A stretch of 64,000 nucleotides of DNA, taken from contig JAFSPG010000018.1 in the NCBI GenBank assembly GCA_017443025.1, forward strand, positions 341,121 to 405,120, read 5' to 3'. This document shows, one piece after another, positions 46,259 through 55,577 of this stretch (positions within the stretch are counted from its first letter, which is position 1; every line of letters starts with the position of its first letter). The stretch is from Bacteroidales bacterium (lineage in GTDB: Bacteria; Bacteroidota; Bacteroidia; Bacteroidales; UBA932). The translations under genes were made by a program, and so were the position numbers. The notes below the pieces were generated by a model. The model made no database searches. It was given only the letters and a program-made list of their open reading frames with translations, and was not told where the DNA came from.

Positions 46259-47332
46259 ATGAAAAGACTGACTTACATATTTGCCCTGGTTATTCTGCTC
46301 GCGCCGCTTTCCCTCTCTGCCGGCCCGAAGAAGAGCTATATCGTAGGTTTCTACAACCTCGAAAATCTCTTCGACACCGTGCATGACGAAGGCAAGAACG
46401 ACTACGAGTACCTCCCCGACGGAGGCAACCAGTGGACAGATGCCAAATACGCCCAGAAGCTTTCCAACATGGCCCGTGTCATAAAGGCCATGCACGACGA
46501 GAATAAAGTATGGCACGCAGTTCTCGGTGTCAGTGAAATCGAGAACCGTCACGTCCTCGAAGACCTGGTCGTCGAGCCTGCAATCGCCGACGCCGATTTC
46601 CAGATCATTCACTACGACGGCCCCGACCGCCGCGGTGTGGACGTGGCCCTGCTTTACCGTCCCGAAGCCTTCAAGGTGATTGAAAGCAAATCCATCCCCT
46701 TCGACTTCAACAGTCAGAAGATACAGTTCACCCTTTCCCAGGAGCAGCAGGACCGTTTCCGCACCCGCGACATTCTGATGGTCCGCGGCCTTCTCGGAGG
46801 TGAAATGTTCGCCTTCTTTGTGGCGCACCTTCCTTCCCGCATCGGCGGCAAGGGCCAGGACCTTCGCGCACGCGGCGGCGAAATAATGTACGAGGAGTCC
46901 CTGCGCCTGATGCAGGAATACCCCGGTATCAAGATTGTGGCAATGGGAGATATGAACGACAATCCCACCGACGACAGCATGGCAGTCTATATGCACGGCA
47001 AGGAAAACATCGAAGATGTCGGTAAAGAAGATTTCTTCTCGCCCTTCGTTTCTATGCTTAAGGCCGGATACGGTTCCCTGGCTTATCGCGGCGAGTGGAA
47101 CATCTACGATATCCTGGTCTGCAACTATGACCTTGCTCACGCCCCCAAGGGTACGCTGGCCATCAAGCCTATCGTCAAGAAGAAATTCTACGGCAGGATT
47201 TTCCATCAGCCCTTCATGACCAACCAGGAAGGCCGCTATGCCGGAACTCCTTTCAGGACATTCTCGGGCGGTTCGTTCATCGGAGGATACTCCGACCACT
47301 ATCCCACATTCATTATGGTAAGTAATAAATAG
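46259..47332 (+). CDS. Exported endonuclease/exonuclease/phosphatase-fold protein
   Basis: A 357-residue protein with a signal peptide (1-21, ending LSLSA, no lipobox). It belongs to the DNase I-like superfamily: FYNLENLFDT holds the metal-binding Asn and Glu region, GVSEIENRHV the Glu, GDMNDNP the Asp-x-Asn and YSDHYPTF the catalytic Asp-His. Members cut nucleic acids or phosphodiesters. Its position directly after the NUC1 nuclease suggests the two act one after the other on extracellular nucleic acid. Confidence 0.88.
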   Translation: MKRLTYIFALVILLAPLSLSAGPKKSYIVGFYNLENLFDTVHDEGKNDYEYLPDGGNQWTDAKYAQKLSNMARVIKAMHDENKVWHAVLGVSEIENRHVLEDLVVEPAIADADFQIIHYDGPDRRGVDVALLYRPEAFKVIESKSIPFDFNSQKIQFTLSQEQQDRFRTRDILMVRGLLGGEMFAFFVAHLPSRIGGKGQDLRARGGEIMYEESLRLMQEYPGIKIVAMGDMNDNPTDDSMAVYMHGKENIEDVGKEDFFSPFVSMLKAGYGSLAYRGEWNIYDILVCNYDLAHAPKGTLAIKPIVKKKFYGRIFHQPFMTNQEGRYAGTPFRTFSGGSFIGGYSDHYPTFIMVSNK

Positions 47333-47334
47333 AG

Positions 47335-50235
47335 ATGACAGATATGTACAAAAAACTGTTAATGGCATTTGCAGGCTTGCTCTTCTGCTCGCTGACATTG
47401 CCGGCCCAGGCGCCTACAGGAGGCGTCAAGGGTACGATTGTCAGCCGCGGCGACAGCGCCCCTATAGCAGGTGTCGCCCTGACCTTGTACCAGGGTTCCG
47501 TAGAGATTGCCAAGACGGTCACCGCCGAGGATGGAACATTCCTCATCAGCAATCTTGCGGACGGCTCTTATGACCTGGATGTCGAAGCCACGGGTTATCT
47601 TTCAACAAAAGTTAACCTGGTAGTTGTCCGCGGCGCCGTCAAGAATATGTTCAATCTCCGTGTTTCCCGCCTCAAGGAGGAAGCCACCGACGAAATGTTC
47701 GAAGACTTCGATATGGAAGATTCGGGTTATTCCGACAATCCTACGATTCTCTTCGGCCAGAACGACGTTTTCAACAATATCGCCGGTTTCAACTTCAGCT
47801 CGGTCCGTTTCCGCGTGAGGGGTTATTCTTCCGAAAGCCAGGACGTTTACCTGGCCGGAGTCAAGATGAACGACGCCATCACCGGTTATTCGCCTTATTC
47901 CCTTTGGAGCGGCCTGAACGAAGCTACCAGAGTCAAGCATACCGTGAACGGTCTGGAGATTTCGGATTACGGTCTTGGCGGATATAACGGCCTGACCAAT
48001 ATCCCGGTCAATGCGGCCAACGTGAGGAAGGGACTTCGCGGAAGCGTCATGACGAGCAGTGCCCTTTATCGCCTGCGCCTTATGATGACCTATGCCTCCG
48101 GCCCTCTCGACAACGGTTGGAGCTACGCCATCAACGTCTCGACCCGTATGGGCGGCAACGACTGGATAAAGGGTGTTTTCTACCGTTCCTTCGCCTATTA
48201 TGGCGCTGTGGAGAAGAAGTTCAACGACAAGCATAAGCTCGGCTTCGTGTTTATGGGCGCTCCCGGAACCCGCGGAGCCCAGAACGCATCCACTCAGGAG
48301 GTTTACAACCTGATGAATGACAATATGTACAACTCCAACTGGGGTTACCAGAACGGCAAGGTGCGCAACTCACGTGTACGTATGACGCACGAGCCTATCA
48401 CTCTCCTGCGTTACGACTTCACCCCCACTCAGCATTTCAGTCTGGGCGCTACCCTTCTCTACCGCTTCGGTAAGAACGGATATACTTCCCTCGACTGGTA
48501 CGATGCTTCTGACCCCCGTCCGGATTATTACCGCAACCTTCCGAGTTATTTCTGGAACGACAACGAAGACTATAACCGACTCAACAAGGCTAAAGCCCTC
48601 TGGGCCCAGGACGCATGGGAGTCCAACATAAGCGACATCACCCATATCAACTGGGACAGAATGTACGAAGTCAACAGGAACAACAAGGTTGATGGAAGCA
48701 ATCGTTCAAAATATGTAGTTGAAGAGCGTCGCACCGACCAGAGGGACCTCAACTTCGCCCTCAACGCAAGGTGGAACGCAACCCGCTTCCTCACCCTTAC
48801 CGGTGGAGCCAGCCTCAGGGTCAACCGCACCGAGTATTACAAGATTCTGAATGACCTTCTGGGCGGCGACTATTACGTTGACGTAGACCAGTTCGCAGAG
48901 CGCGAGTATGCTTCCGTGCCTACAATGCTCCAGAACGACCTCGATTACTTCCTCGCCAACGGCGAAGCCAAGAAGCTCCGCGTCGGCGACAAATACGGAT
49001 ACGATTACTACGCACAGATCCGTAAGTACGAGGGATGGCTTAACGCCCGCCTGAGCTTCGGCAACTTCGAAGCCAAGGTCGGTGGCCGCGTGGGCTACGA
49101 CGCCTTCTGGCGCGAGGGTCTCGTACGCAAGGGCCTCTTCCCCGGCCTCAACTCAGTTGGTGGCCAGATGACCTATGACGGCGTCAACATCACTACCTAT
49201 GACTACGAAGGCCAGCCTATCACATCCTATGGTAAATCCAAGGTCCAGGACTTCGTTACCTATGCCGCCAAGGCCAACCTCAATTACTTTGTCAAGGGTG
49301 GTCACCGCATCTTTGCGAACATCGGTTTCTTCGAGGATGCTCCGAGGTTCAACCAGACCTTCGTATCGCCCAGAACCCGCAATACCATCGTTCCTGATGT
49401 ATCCAAGATTAAGACCTTCACCGCCGACGTGAACTATCAGTATTCTGCAGGCAACGTCAATCTGCGCGTGACCGGCTTCTTTACGAAGATCGACGACCAG
49501 AGCAAGGTTATGAGCTTCTACGATGACTCCCAGAACACCTTCACCAATTTTGCTATGAGCGGAATCGATGAGCGTCACATGGGTATCGAGCTCGGTTTCA
49601 AGGTCCCCACTCCGGTTGACAATCTCTCGCTGCAGGGAGTCCTCAGTCTCGGTGAGTACGTTTATACGTCCAATCCTAAGATGTACCAGACCTACGACAA
49701 CAGCTCAGCCATAATCGAGGATACCTGGGGTGTAACCATTCCTTACTGGAAGAGCCATCCCAAGACCAACGGCAAGACTCAGAAGCACTACGTTGCCGGA
49801 ACTCCTCAGGTTGCCGCAAGCCTCGGCCTTAACTGGAACAAGAACTATTGGTTCGTGGATGTCGACGTCGATTACTTCGACAAGTCTTATCTCGACATGA
49901 ACCCTCTGTACCGTACCGATATGGCTACTGCCGGCGGCGACGGAATCGTCACTCCCGCCGAGGTCGACTATATGGCATCCCAGGAGAAGTTCGATCCGGT
50001 TGCCCTCGTCAACCTCTCGGTAGGCAAGTCCTGGTTCCTCAACCGTAAATATCAGCTTGGCTTCTCGCTCAACGTGAAGAACCTTCTCAACAAGCGCGAC
50101 GTCAAGACAGGCGGTTATGAGCAGACCCGTCTCGTTGACAACACCGTCAACAAAGACAGGTATTACCGTTTTGATTCCAAGTATTTCTATATGACCGGAA
50201 TCAATTATATGTTGAACGTTTACTTCAGATTCTAG
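47335..50235 (+). CDS. TonB-dependent outer-membrane receptor, second of the operon
   Basis: A 966-residue receptor. It has a signal peptide (about 1-25), a carboxypeptidase-regulatory-like domain (about 28-108, GGVKGTIVSRGDSAPIAGV), a plug (about 130-240, RFRVRGYSSESQDVYLAG) and a barrel ending NVYFRF. It differs in sequence from the first receptor, so the operon has two import routes. ATG 47335 or 47344 may be the start. It is 2 bases after the nuclease and 4 before the DUF5689 lipoprotein. Substrate unknown. Confidence 0.88.
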   Translation: MTDMYKKLLMAFAGLLFCSLTLPAQAPTGGVKGTIVSRGDSAPIAGVALTLYQGSVEIAKTVTAEDGTFLISNLADGSYDLDVEATGYLSTKVNLVVVRGAVKNMFNLRVSRLKEEATDEMFEDFDMEDSGYSDNPTILFGQNDVFNNIAGFNFSSVRFRVRGYSSESQDVYLAGVKMNDAITGYSPYSLWSGLNEATRVKHTVNGLEISDYGLGGYNGLTNIPVNAANVRKGLRGSVMTSSALYRLRLMMTYASGPLDNGWSYAINVSTRMGGNDWIKGVFYRSFAYYGAVEKKFNDKHKLGFVFMGAPGTRGAQNASTQEVYNLMNDNMYNSNWGYQNGKVRNSRVRMTHEPITLLRYDFTPTQHFSLGATLLYRFGKNGYTSLDWYDASDPRPDYYRNLPSYFWNDNEDYNRLNKAKALWAQDAWESNISDITHINWDRMYEVNRNNKVDGSNRSKYVVEERRTDQRDLNFALNARWNATRFLTLTGGASLRVNRTEYYKILNDLLGGDYYVDVDQFAEREYASVPTMLQNDLDYFLANGEAKKLRVGDKYGYDYYAQIRKYEGWLNARLSFGNFEAKVGGRVGYDAFWREGLVRKGLFPGLNSVGGQMTYDGVNITTYDYEGQPITSYGKSKVQDFVTYAAKANLNYFVKGGHRIFANIGFFEDAPRFNQTFVSPRTRNTIVPDVSKIKTFTADVNYQYSAGNVNLRVTGFFTKIDDQSKVMSFYDDSQNTFTNFAMSGIDERHMGIELGFKVPTPVDNLSLQGVLSLGEYVYTSNPKMYQTYDNSSAIIEDTWGVTIPYWKSHPKTNGKTQKHYVAGTPQVAASLGLNWNKNYWFVDVDVDYFDKSYLDMNPLYRTDMATAGGDGIVTPAEVDYMASQEKFDPVALVNLSVGKSWFLNRKYQLGFSLNVKNLLNKRDVKTGGYEQTRLVDNTVNKDRYYRFDSKYFYMTGINYMLNVYFRF

Positions 50236-50239
50236 GCGT

Positions 50240-51358
50240 ATGAAAAAGATATTATTTTCACTGATAGCTGTCGCCGTAGCCACGCTTACGGCCTGCCAGG
50301 AGTGGGAACCCGTGCTCGGAAACCAGGGAACGCCCTCGTCACCCGAGCCCACGGACCTTGTCCCCAACTATACCATCGCCCAGCTGAAGGCTCTCTATAA
50401 GGTTCTCGGCGAGCCGGTAAAAATCGACGAAGATATCATCATTGCCGGTCAGGTCGTGTCGGAAGACCGTTCCGGCAACATCTACCGCAGCATGTTCATC
50501 CAGGATGAATCAGGCGCCATCGAACTGAAGGTTGGAAAGACAACCCTTTACAACGACTATCATCCCGGCCAGTGGGTTGTGGTCAAGTGCTCCGGCCTCA
50601 CTCTCGGTAATTACAGCGGAATGCTCCAGCTTGGTTTCGGCCGCAACAAGAAGGCCAACGGCGAAGAGAGCGGCGTCGATTCCGACGGCGAGAATTCCGA
50701 TGCCTATGAGACAACCTACATCGAGCAGCAGTATATCATCGACACCCATATTTTCAAGGGCAAGAAGGATAAACCTGTTACCCCCAAGGTGCTTACAGAG
50801 GCTGACGTCAAGGCAAACCTTACATATAAGGTTGACGGCCGCACGATGCCCCAGCAGGGCCCCGATTTCGGAACCCTCGTAACTTTGAAGGCCCTCAAGT
50901 ACGGCAATCAGATTTTCTGCCTGATTTACCCTGACCCGGATAAGGCGCACGACGGCAACCATCGCGACAATCGAGTATTCCTCGATGAGAAAACATGGAA
51001 CGTCACCACCTGGTCCCTTTCCAAACAAGGTTTGATCCGCCACCTCAAGGCCGGCGATTTCGATGCAGCCAGGCTTGCAGATGACACCAAGAGCGTTTCA
51101 GACCCGGAGCTCAAGGCTCTGATGATAAAGAAGGCCAACGGATACTCCGTAAGTCAGTATTTCAAGCTCGGCGGAACTGATATTCAGGTCCGTACCAGCG
51201 GTTATGCCCGCTTCGCCGATGCTGAAATAGACAAGGATGTGCTCAGCGGCGCAGCAACGGTTGATGTTACCGGTATCCTTACCTGCTACCTGAGCAGTGG
51301 CACATATGTAGCCCAGTTCACCCTCATCGATGAAGACAGCGTAAAGGTCAACAAATAG
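50240..51358 (+). CDS. DUF5689 lipoprotein
   Basis: A 372-residue lipoprotein (Cys19 in TLTACQEWEP). The DUF5689 pattern is clear: TIAQLKALYKVLGEPVKI, the OB-like core IIAGQVVSEDRSGNIYRSMF and VVVKCSGLTLGNYSGMLQLG. DUF5689 proteins in Bacteroidetes are often found beside TonB-dependent receptors and secreted nucleases. A ligand-binding partner of the receptor just upstream is the likely role. Function has not been shown as far as I know. Confidence 0.82.
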   Translation: MKKILFSLIAVAVATLTACQEWEPVLGNQGTPSSPEPTDLVPNYTIAQLKALYKVLGEPVKIDEDIIIAGQVVSEDRSGNIYRSMFIQDESGAIELKVGKTTLYNDYHPGQWVVVKCSGLTLGNYSGMLQLGFGRNKKANGEESGVDSDGENSDAYETTYIEQQYIIDTHIFKGKKDKPVTPKVLTEADVKANLTYKVDGRTMPQQGPDFGTLVTLKALKYGNQIFCLIYPDPDKAHDGNHRDNRVFLDEKTWNVTTWSLSKQGLIRHLKAGDFDAARLADDTKSVSDPELKALMIKKANGYSVSQYFKLGGTDIQVRTSGYARFADAEIDKDVLSGAATVDVTGILTCYLSSGTYVAQFTLIDEDSVKVNK

Positions 51359-51360
51359 TC

Positions 51361-53388
51361 ATGAAAAAATTAAGTATTTTATTTGCGATAATGGCAGCGA
51401 TTTCCTGCGGGCGCACCAATCCTTTCTTCGAGGAGTGGGACACTCCCTACGGCACAGCCCCTTTTGACAAGATTAAGAACGAAGATTATCTTCCGGCCTT
51501 CATGAAGGGCATCGAGGAGCGCAGGGCCGAGATAAAAGCCATTACAGAAAGCGATGAAATTCCTACCTTCGAGAACACTATCGCCGCATTCGACCGTTGC
51601 GGTTCCCTTCTCGCAAAGGTTTCAGGCGTGTTCTACAACATAGCCGAGTCTGACGCCACTCCCGAAGTCAATGCCATAATGGACGAGATTACTCCCATTA
51701 TGAGTGCCGCCGACGACGAAATCTTCATGAACCCTGATTTCTTCGCCCGCGTCCACTGCGTCTTCGAGAACGAGATGGCCGACCTTACCAGGGAGCAGCA
51801 GATGGTTGTGGAGAAACTGCACCGCCGTTTCGTGCAGAACGGAATAGCTCTCGACGAGCAGAAACAGGCCCGTTTCAAGGAGATTAATTCCCGTCTCGCG
51901 GTCCTGACCCAGAAGTTCGGCACCAATCTCCTCGCTGAGAACAATGCCTTCCGCGATGAGATAGGCGTAACTGTGTCGCAGTACTACGATTTCATGGCTT
52001 CCTGCACCGACAGGGCCCTTCGCGAGAAAGCCTTCAAGGCCTATTCTTCCCGCGGAAGCAAGGGTGGCGATAGCGACAATGCCGCCATCGTACTCGAAAT
52101 AATGCGCCTCCGCACTGAGCAGGCAGCTATGCTCGGATACGACAATTCAGCCAATTATCTTCTTGACGGCAAGATGGCCGGCAATGCCGCTACCGTAGAT
52201 GCCTTCCTTGCTCCTATCATGAAGGCTTCAATGGCCAAGGCAAAGCAGGAACTCGCCGTAATGCAGAAGGAAATGGACGCCGACATCAAGGCCGGACTGC
52301 TTCCCGCGGGCACAAAGATTCAGCCCTGGGACTGGTTCTATTATGCCGAGAGAGTCCGCAAAGCCAAATATGACCTCGACGAGAGTCAGACAAAGCCTTA
52401 TTTCCAGGCCGACAGCGTCCGCAAGGGCGTCTTCTATGCCGCGCATAAGGTATATGGCATTTCCGTCCTGCCCGCTTCCGAGGTTCCGGTTTACAATCCT
52501 GAAGTAAGGGCATACAAACTGCTCGACAAGGACGGCTCCCTGCTCGGCATATTCTATTCGGACTACTTCTCCCGCGATATCAAGCGCGGCGAAGCCTGGA
52601 TGAACAACTTCCGCGACCAGTATATTGATGCCAACGGAGTCGACGTACGTCCTGTCATCGTCAATGTATGCAACTTCCCTCCGGCGACTGAAGATGTTCC
52701 TTCACAGCTCAGCATAGACCAGGTGCAGACCGCCTTCCACGAGTTCGGCCACGCACTTCACGGCTTCCTGACGAAGTGTACATATGCTACCGTAAGCGGG
52801 ACTTCAGTTGCACGTGATTTCGTGGAGATGTTCTCACAGTTCAACGAGCACTGGGCTTTCCAGAAGGATATTCTCGCCCACTATGCCAACGATTACCGTA
52901 CCGGCGAGCCTATCCCCGAAGAGCTTGTGGCCAAGATTGCCCGCACCCTCAAGTTCAATATGGGCTTCATGACCGGCGAGCTTTGCGCAGCTTCCATACT
53001 CGATATGAAATGGCACGAGCTTTCCGCTGAAGAACTTGCCGCAATCGACGGTGTAGAAGGTATCCGTAAGTTTGAAGAGAAGGTTTGCAAGGAAATGGGG
53101 CTTATCGATGAAATCATCCCCCGTTACCGTACCACCTACTTCAATCATATCTTCGGAAGCAGCGGTTACAGCGCCGGATATTACAGCTATCTCTGGGCTG
53201 AGGTTCTCGATGCTGATGCATTCGAGTATTTCGAAGCCAAGGGCATTTACAATCCCGAGATTGCTGAATCCTTCCGCAAGACCTTCCTCGAGAAGGGCGG
53301 AAGCGAGGAGCCTATGACCCTTTTCCACAGCTTCCGCGGAGCCGATCCTGATCCCGGTGCCTTGCTCCGTAACCGCGGACTTAATTAG
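51361..53388 (+). CDS. dcp: M3-family zinc metallopeptidase (dipeptidyl carboxypeptidase type), lipoprotein
   Basis: A 675-residue peptidase of the Dcp/oligopeptidase A family that trims oligopeptides. The zinc site is HEFGH (His460, Glu461, His464) with the third ligand Glu in the following SGTSVARDFVEMFSQ region. An N-terminal lipobox ending at Cys16 (MAAISCGRTN) places it in the envelope. It is 2 bases after the DUF5689 gene. A peptidase in a nuclease operon could help release peptides from nucleoprotein, but read-through grouping is also possible. Confidence 0.92.
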   Translation: MKKLSILFAIMAAISCGRTNPFFEEWDTPYGTAPFDKIKNEDYLPAFMKGIEERRAEIKAITESDEIPTFENTIAAFDRCGSLLAKVSGVFYNIAESDATPEVNAIMDEITPIMSAADDEIFMNPDFFARVHCVFENEMADLTREQQMVVEKLHRRFVQNGIALDEQKQARFKEINSRLAVLTQKFGTNLLAENNAFRDEIGVTVSQYYDFMASCTDRALREKAFKAYSSRGSKGGDSDNAAIVLEIMRLRTEQAAMLGYDNSANYLLDGKMAGNAATVDAFLAPIMKASMAKAKQELAVMQKEMDADIKAGLLPAGTKIQPWDWFYYAERVRKAKYDLDESQTKPYFQADSVRKGVFYAAHKVYGISVLPASEVPVYNPEVRAYKLLDKDGSLLGIFYSDYFSRDIKRGEAWMNNFRDQYIDANGVDVRPVIVNVCNFPPATEDVPSQLSIDQVQTAFHEFGHALHGFLTKCTYATVSGTSVARDFVEMFSQFNEHWAFQKDILAHYANDYRTGEPIPEELVAKIARTLKFNMGFMTGELCAASILDMKWHELSAEELAAIDGVEGIRKFEEKVCKEMGLIDEIIPRYRTTYFNHIFGSSGYSAGYYSYLWAEVLDADAFEYFEAKGIYNPEIAESFRKTFLEKGGSEEPMTLFHSFRGADPDPGALLRNRGLN

Positions 53389-53413
53389 AAATCATTTTTA
53401 ACCCATTATTACT

Positions 53414-53950
53414 ATGAAAAAGCTTATTGTAATTCTTGCTGTCGCTTTTGCATTTGCAGCGACTGCCAAGGCCCAGATGTGTGTTCATGCCGCTTACGGC
53501 ATCGACAGGCTTACCTTCACCGGTGGCCACGCCAACTTCCATCATTTTGCAGTCGGCTACTCCAAGGACATTACTCTTGGTATCGGCGCAAAAGTCGGTT
53601 TGGACTATGGTGCTACATGGAAAATGTACAAGGCTAATGACGCCGACACCAAGGCCAACTTCCTTGCCATTCCTGTTCACGCAAAGGTTTATCTCCCCAT
53701 GGGTGCAACTACCAAGTTCTTCGCAGCTCCCGGTTTTGCCGCAAACCTCGGTCTCTTTGGTTCAAAGGGCGTATTTGACGACGGTATGATCAAACGCTTC
53801 AACCTCGCAGTTGACGGCGATCTCGGCGTTATCTTCGCAAGCATGATCAAAGTTGCTGTAGGTTATGAGTACAGCCTTACCAAATTCCAGGATATGAACA
53901 TCGGTAACCACCTCGGTTCGATCCGTTTCACCGTCGGTGTTGTCTTTTAA
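53414..53950 (+). CDS. Small outer-membrane beta-barrel protein
   Basis: A 178-residue protein with a signal peptide (1-20, FAFAATAKAQ) and a mature part of alternating hydrophobic and polar strands rich in Gly and aromatic residues (LGIGAKVGLDYGATW, KVAVGYEYSLTKF). The end FTVGVVF fits an outer-membrane barrel signal. It resembles OmpW/OmpA-type 8-stranded barrels but no exact family is claimed. Last gene of the operon, 25 bases after the peptidase; its stop shares TTAA with the convergent protease gene. Confidence 0.78.
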   Translation: MKKLIVILAVAFAFAATAKAQMCVHAAYGIDRLTFTGGHANFHHFAVGYSKDITLGIGAKVGLDYGATWKMYKANDADTKANFLAIPVHAKVYLPMGATTKFFAAPGFAANLGLFGSKGVFDDGMIKRFNLAVDGDLGVIFASMIKVAVGYEYSLTKFQDMNIGNHLGSIRFTVGVVF

Positions 53951-55566
53951 TTAGAAAGCAAGAACGAATTCTTTAAGGCTTCGGCGACCTCACGGTCATA
54001 CCGGAGCCTTATTTTTATGCCTGCACCCTGGTAATAATAGCGTACGGCTATTTCTTCTTCTATCCAGGGTGTCACTTCGTCCTTACGCAGCCAGAGAAGC
54101 TCCTCCTTGCTGATTTCGAGGGCTTTCTGCAGGGCCTCGATTTCGGCTGAAGCCTTATCCTGCAGGCCGTCTTTCACGAGCTCGTCCTTCATCTGGTCGA
54201 AAAGGGCCATCGCCCCGGTGCGGGAATCGAATTTCTTGCCCTTGGCGAACTCCACGAAATCATTATAATCGGTAAAATGGAAGTCTTCTACAGCGGGGAT
54301 GGTCTCGTGTTCTCCGACATATTTCAGGGTGTACTGCTCGATTATGCCGTTAACTACGAGCGAATATACCAAGCGGGTATAGGGATGATAAGTCAGTGCG
54401 ATGTCTGGGGTGATTCCGCCGCCGTCACGGACGCTTCTTCCAAGCCGGAGCGTCTTGAATTCGTGTGTCAGGGAATCGGGAATATGGCCTACGCTGCCAT
54501 CTTCTTCGCGCTTGGAATAGTCGATGGCCTGTACGCACCTGCCGCTCGGAGTGTAATATTTGGCAACGGTAACCTTAAGCTGGCCATTGTAAGGCAGCGG
54601 CCTGATGCTCTGGACGAGCCCCTTGCCGTAGGTCCTGCGCCCCATTACAACACCCCTGTCGAGGTCCTGAATCGCTCCGGCTACAATCTCAGAAGCTGAG
54701 GCTGACGCTCCATCCACGAGAATCGCTATAGGCATCTCCGTGTCAATAGGGGTCATAACTGTACGGTATTCCCTGCGGTCGGTGGAGTCTCTGCCCATCT
54801 GGGAAACTACCAGCGAACCGGTTGGGACGAAAAGCGAAACAATGTTCACAGCCTCGCCCAGCAATCCGCCGCCATTCCCGCGAAGGTCGAGAATGAAGCG
54901 CTTCATTCCTTTTGACTTGAGGTCGAGGAAGGCTTCGCGAATCTGTCGTGATACATTTTCGGTGAAGCCCGTCTGAAGTACGTAACCGGTTTCGCCGTCG
55001 AGCATTCCGGCATACTCTATATCCGGAAGATGAATTCTTTCACGGACAATATCAATGTCTTTGATTTCGCCGCTGCGCACTTTCTTGACCTTGAAATGAA
55101 CGGTAGTTCCGGGCTTGCCCTTCATTCTGTCGCTTGACTGTGCGGCCTCAAGTCCTATGGTGCTGACGCCGTCGATTTCCATAATCTGGTCGCCGCACTG
55201 CAGGCCGCCTCTTGCTGCGGGAGAGCCTTCGTAAGGCTCGTTGATAATGACATATCCTTCCTTTTCCGGCTTGTAGATGATGGCTCCTATACCTCCATAA
55301 ACTTTGGAAACGCTCATCTGGAAGTCTTCGTTCTCCTCCTCGGGTACGTAAACGGTGTAAGGGTCAAGCTGGCTGAGCATGGCATCTATGGCCGAGCGGC
55401 TCATACGGCTGACCGGGAGAGTATCTACGTACTCGCGGCTGAGGTTCGACAATATGGCGTTATTTAGCTCCAGCCATTGTCCAAGACGGAAATGGCCGGA
55501 CTGGGCGAAGGCCACGTAGCCAGCAAGGAGCAGGACTGCAACCGGCACAAGGAATTTTTTCGTCAT
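53947..55566 (-). CDS. C-terminal processing serine protease (family S41)
   Basis: A 539-residue periplasmic protease. An N-terminal signal anchor (about 1-20) is followed by a helical region, a PDZ domain (about 85-165, GGLQCGDQIMEIDGV) and the S41 catalytic domain. The Ser is in DGASASASEIVAGA and the Lys in RRTYGKGLVQ, the Ser-Lys dyad of the family. It probably degrades or matures envelope proteins. It is the last gene of a six-gene minus-strand operon, 11 bases after galE. Confidence 0.93.
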   Translation of the reverse strand: MTKKFLVPVAVLLLAGYVAFAQSGHFRLGQWLELNNAILSNLSREYVDTLPVSRMSRSAIDAMLSQLDPYTVYVPEEENEDFQMSVSKVYGGIGAIIYKPEKEGYVIINEPYEGSPAARGGLQCGDQIMEIDGVSTIGLEAAQSSDRMKGKPGTTVHFKVKKVRSGEIKDIDIVRERIHLPDIEYAGMLDGETGYVLQTGFTENVSRQIREAFLDLKSKGMKRFILDLRGNGGGLLGEAVNIVSLFVPTGSLVVSQMGRDSTDRREYRTVMTPIDTEMPIAILVDGASASASEIVAGAIQDLDRGVVMGRRTYGKGLVQSIRPLPYNGQLKVTVAKYYTPSGRCVQAIDYSKREEDGSVGHIPDSLTHEFKTLRLGRSVRDGGGITPDIALTYHPYTRLVYSLVVNGIIEQYTLKYVGEHETIPAVEDFHFTDYNDFVEFAKGKKFDSRTGAMALFDQMKDELVKDGLQDKASAEIEALQKALEISKEELLWLRKDEVTPWIEEEIAVRYYYQGAGIKIRLRYDREVAEALKNSFLLSN

Positions 55567-55577
55567 GATTACTGATA

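Noticed and set aside
46130-47398. A 422-codon open frame antisense to the DNase I-fold nuclease
   Set aside because: It covers three genes of the plus-strand operon, has no known domain and no ribosome site; a shadow.
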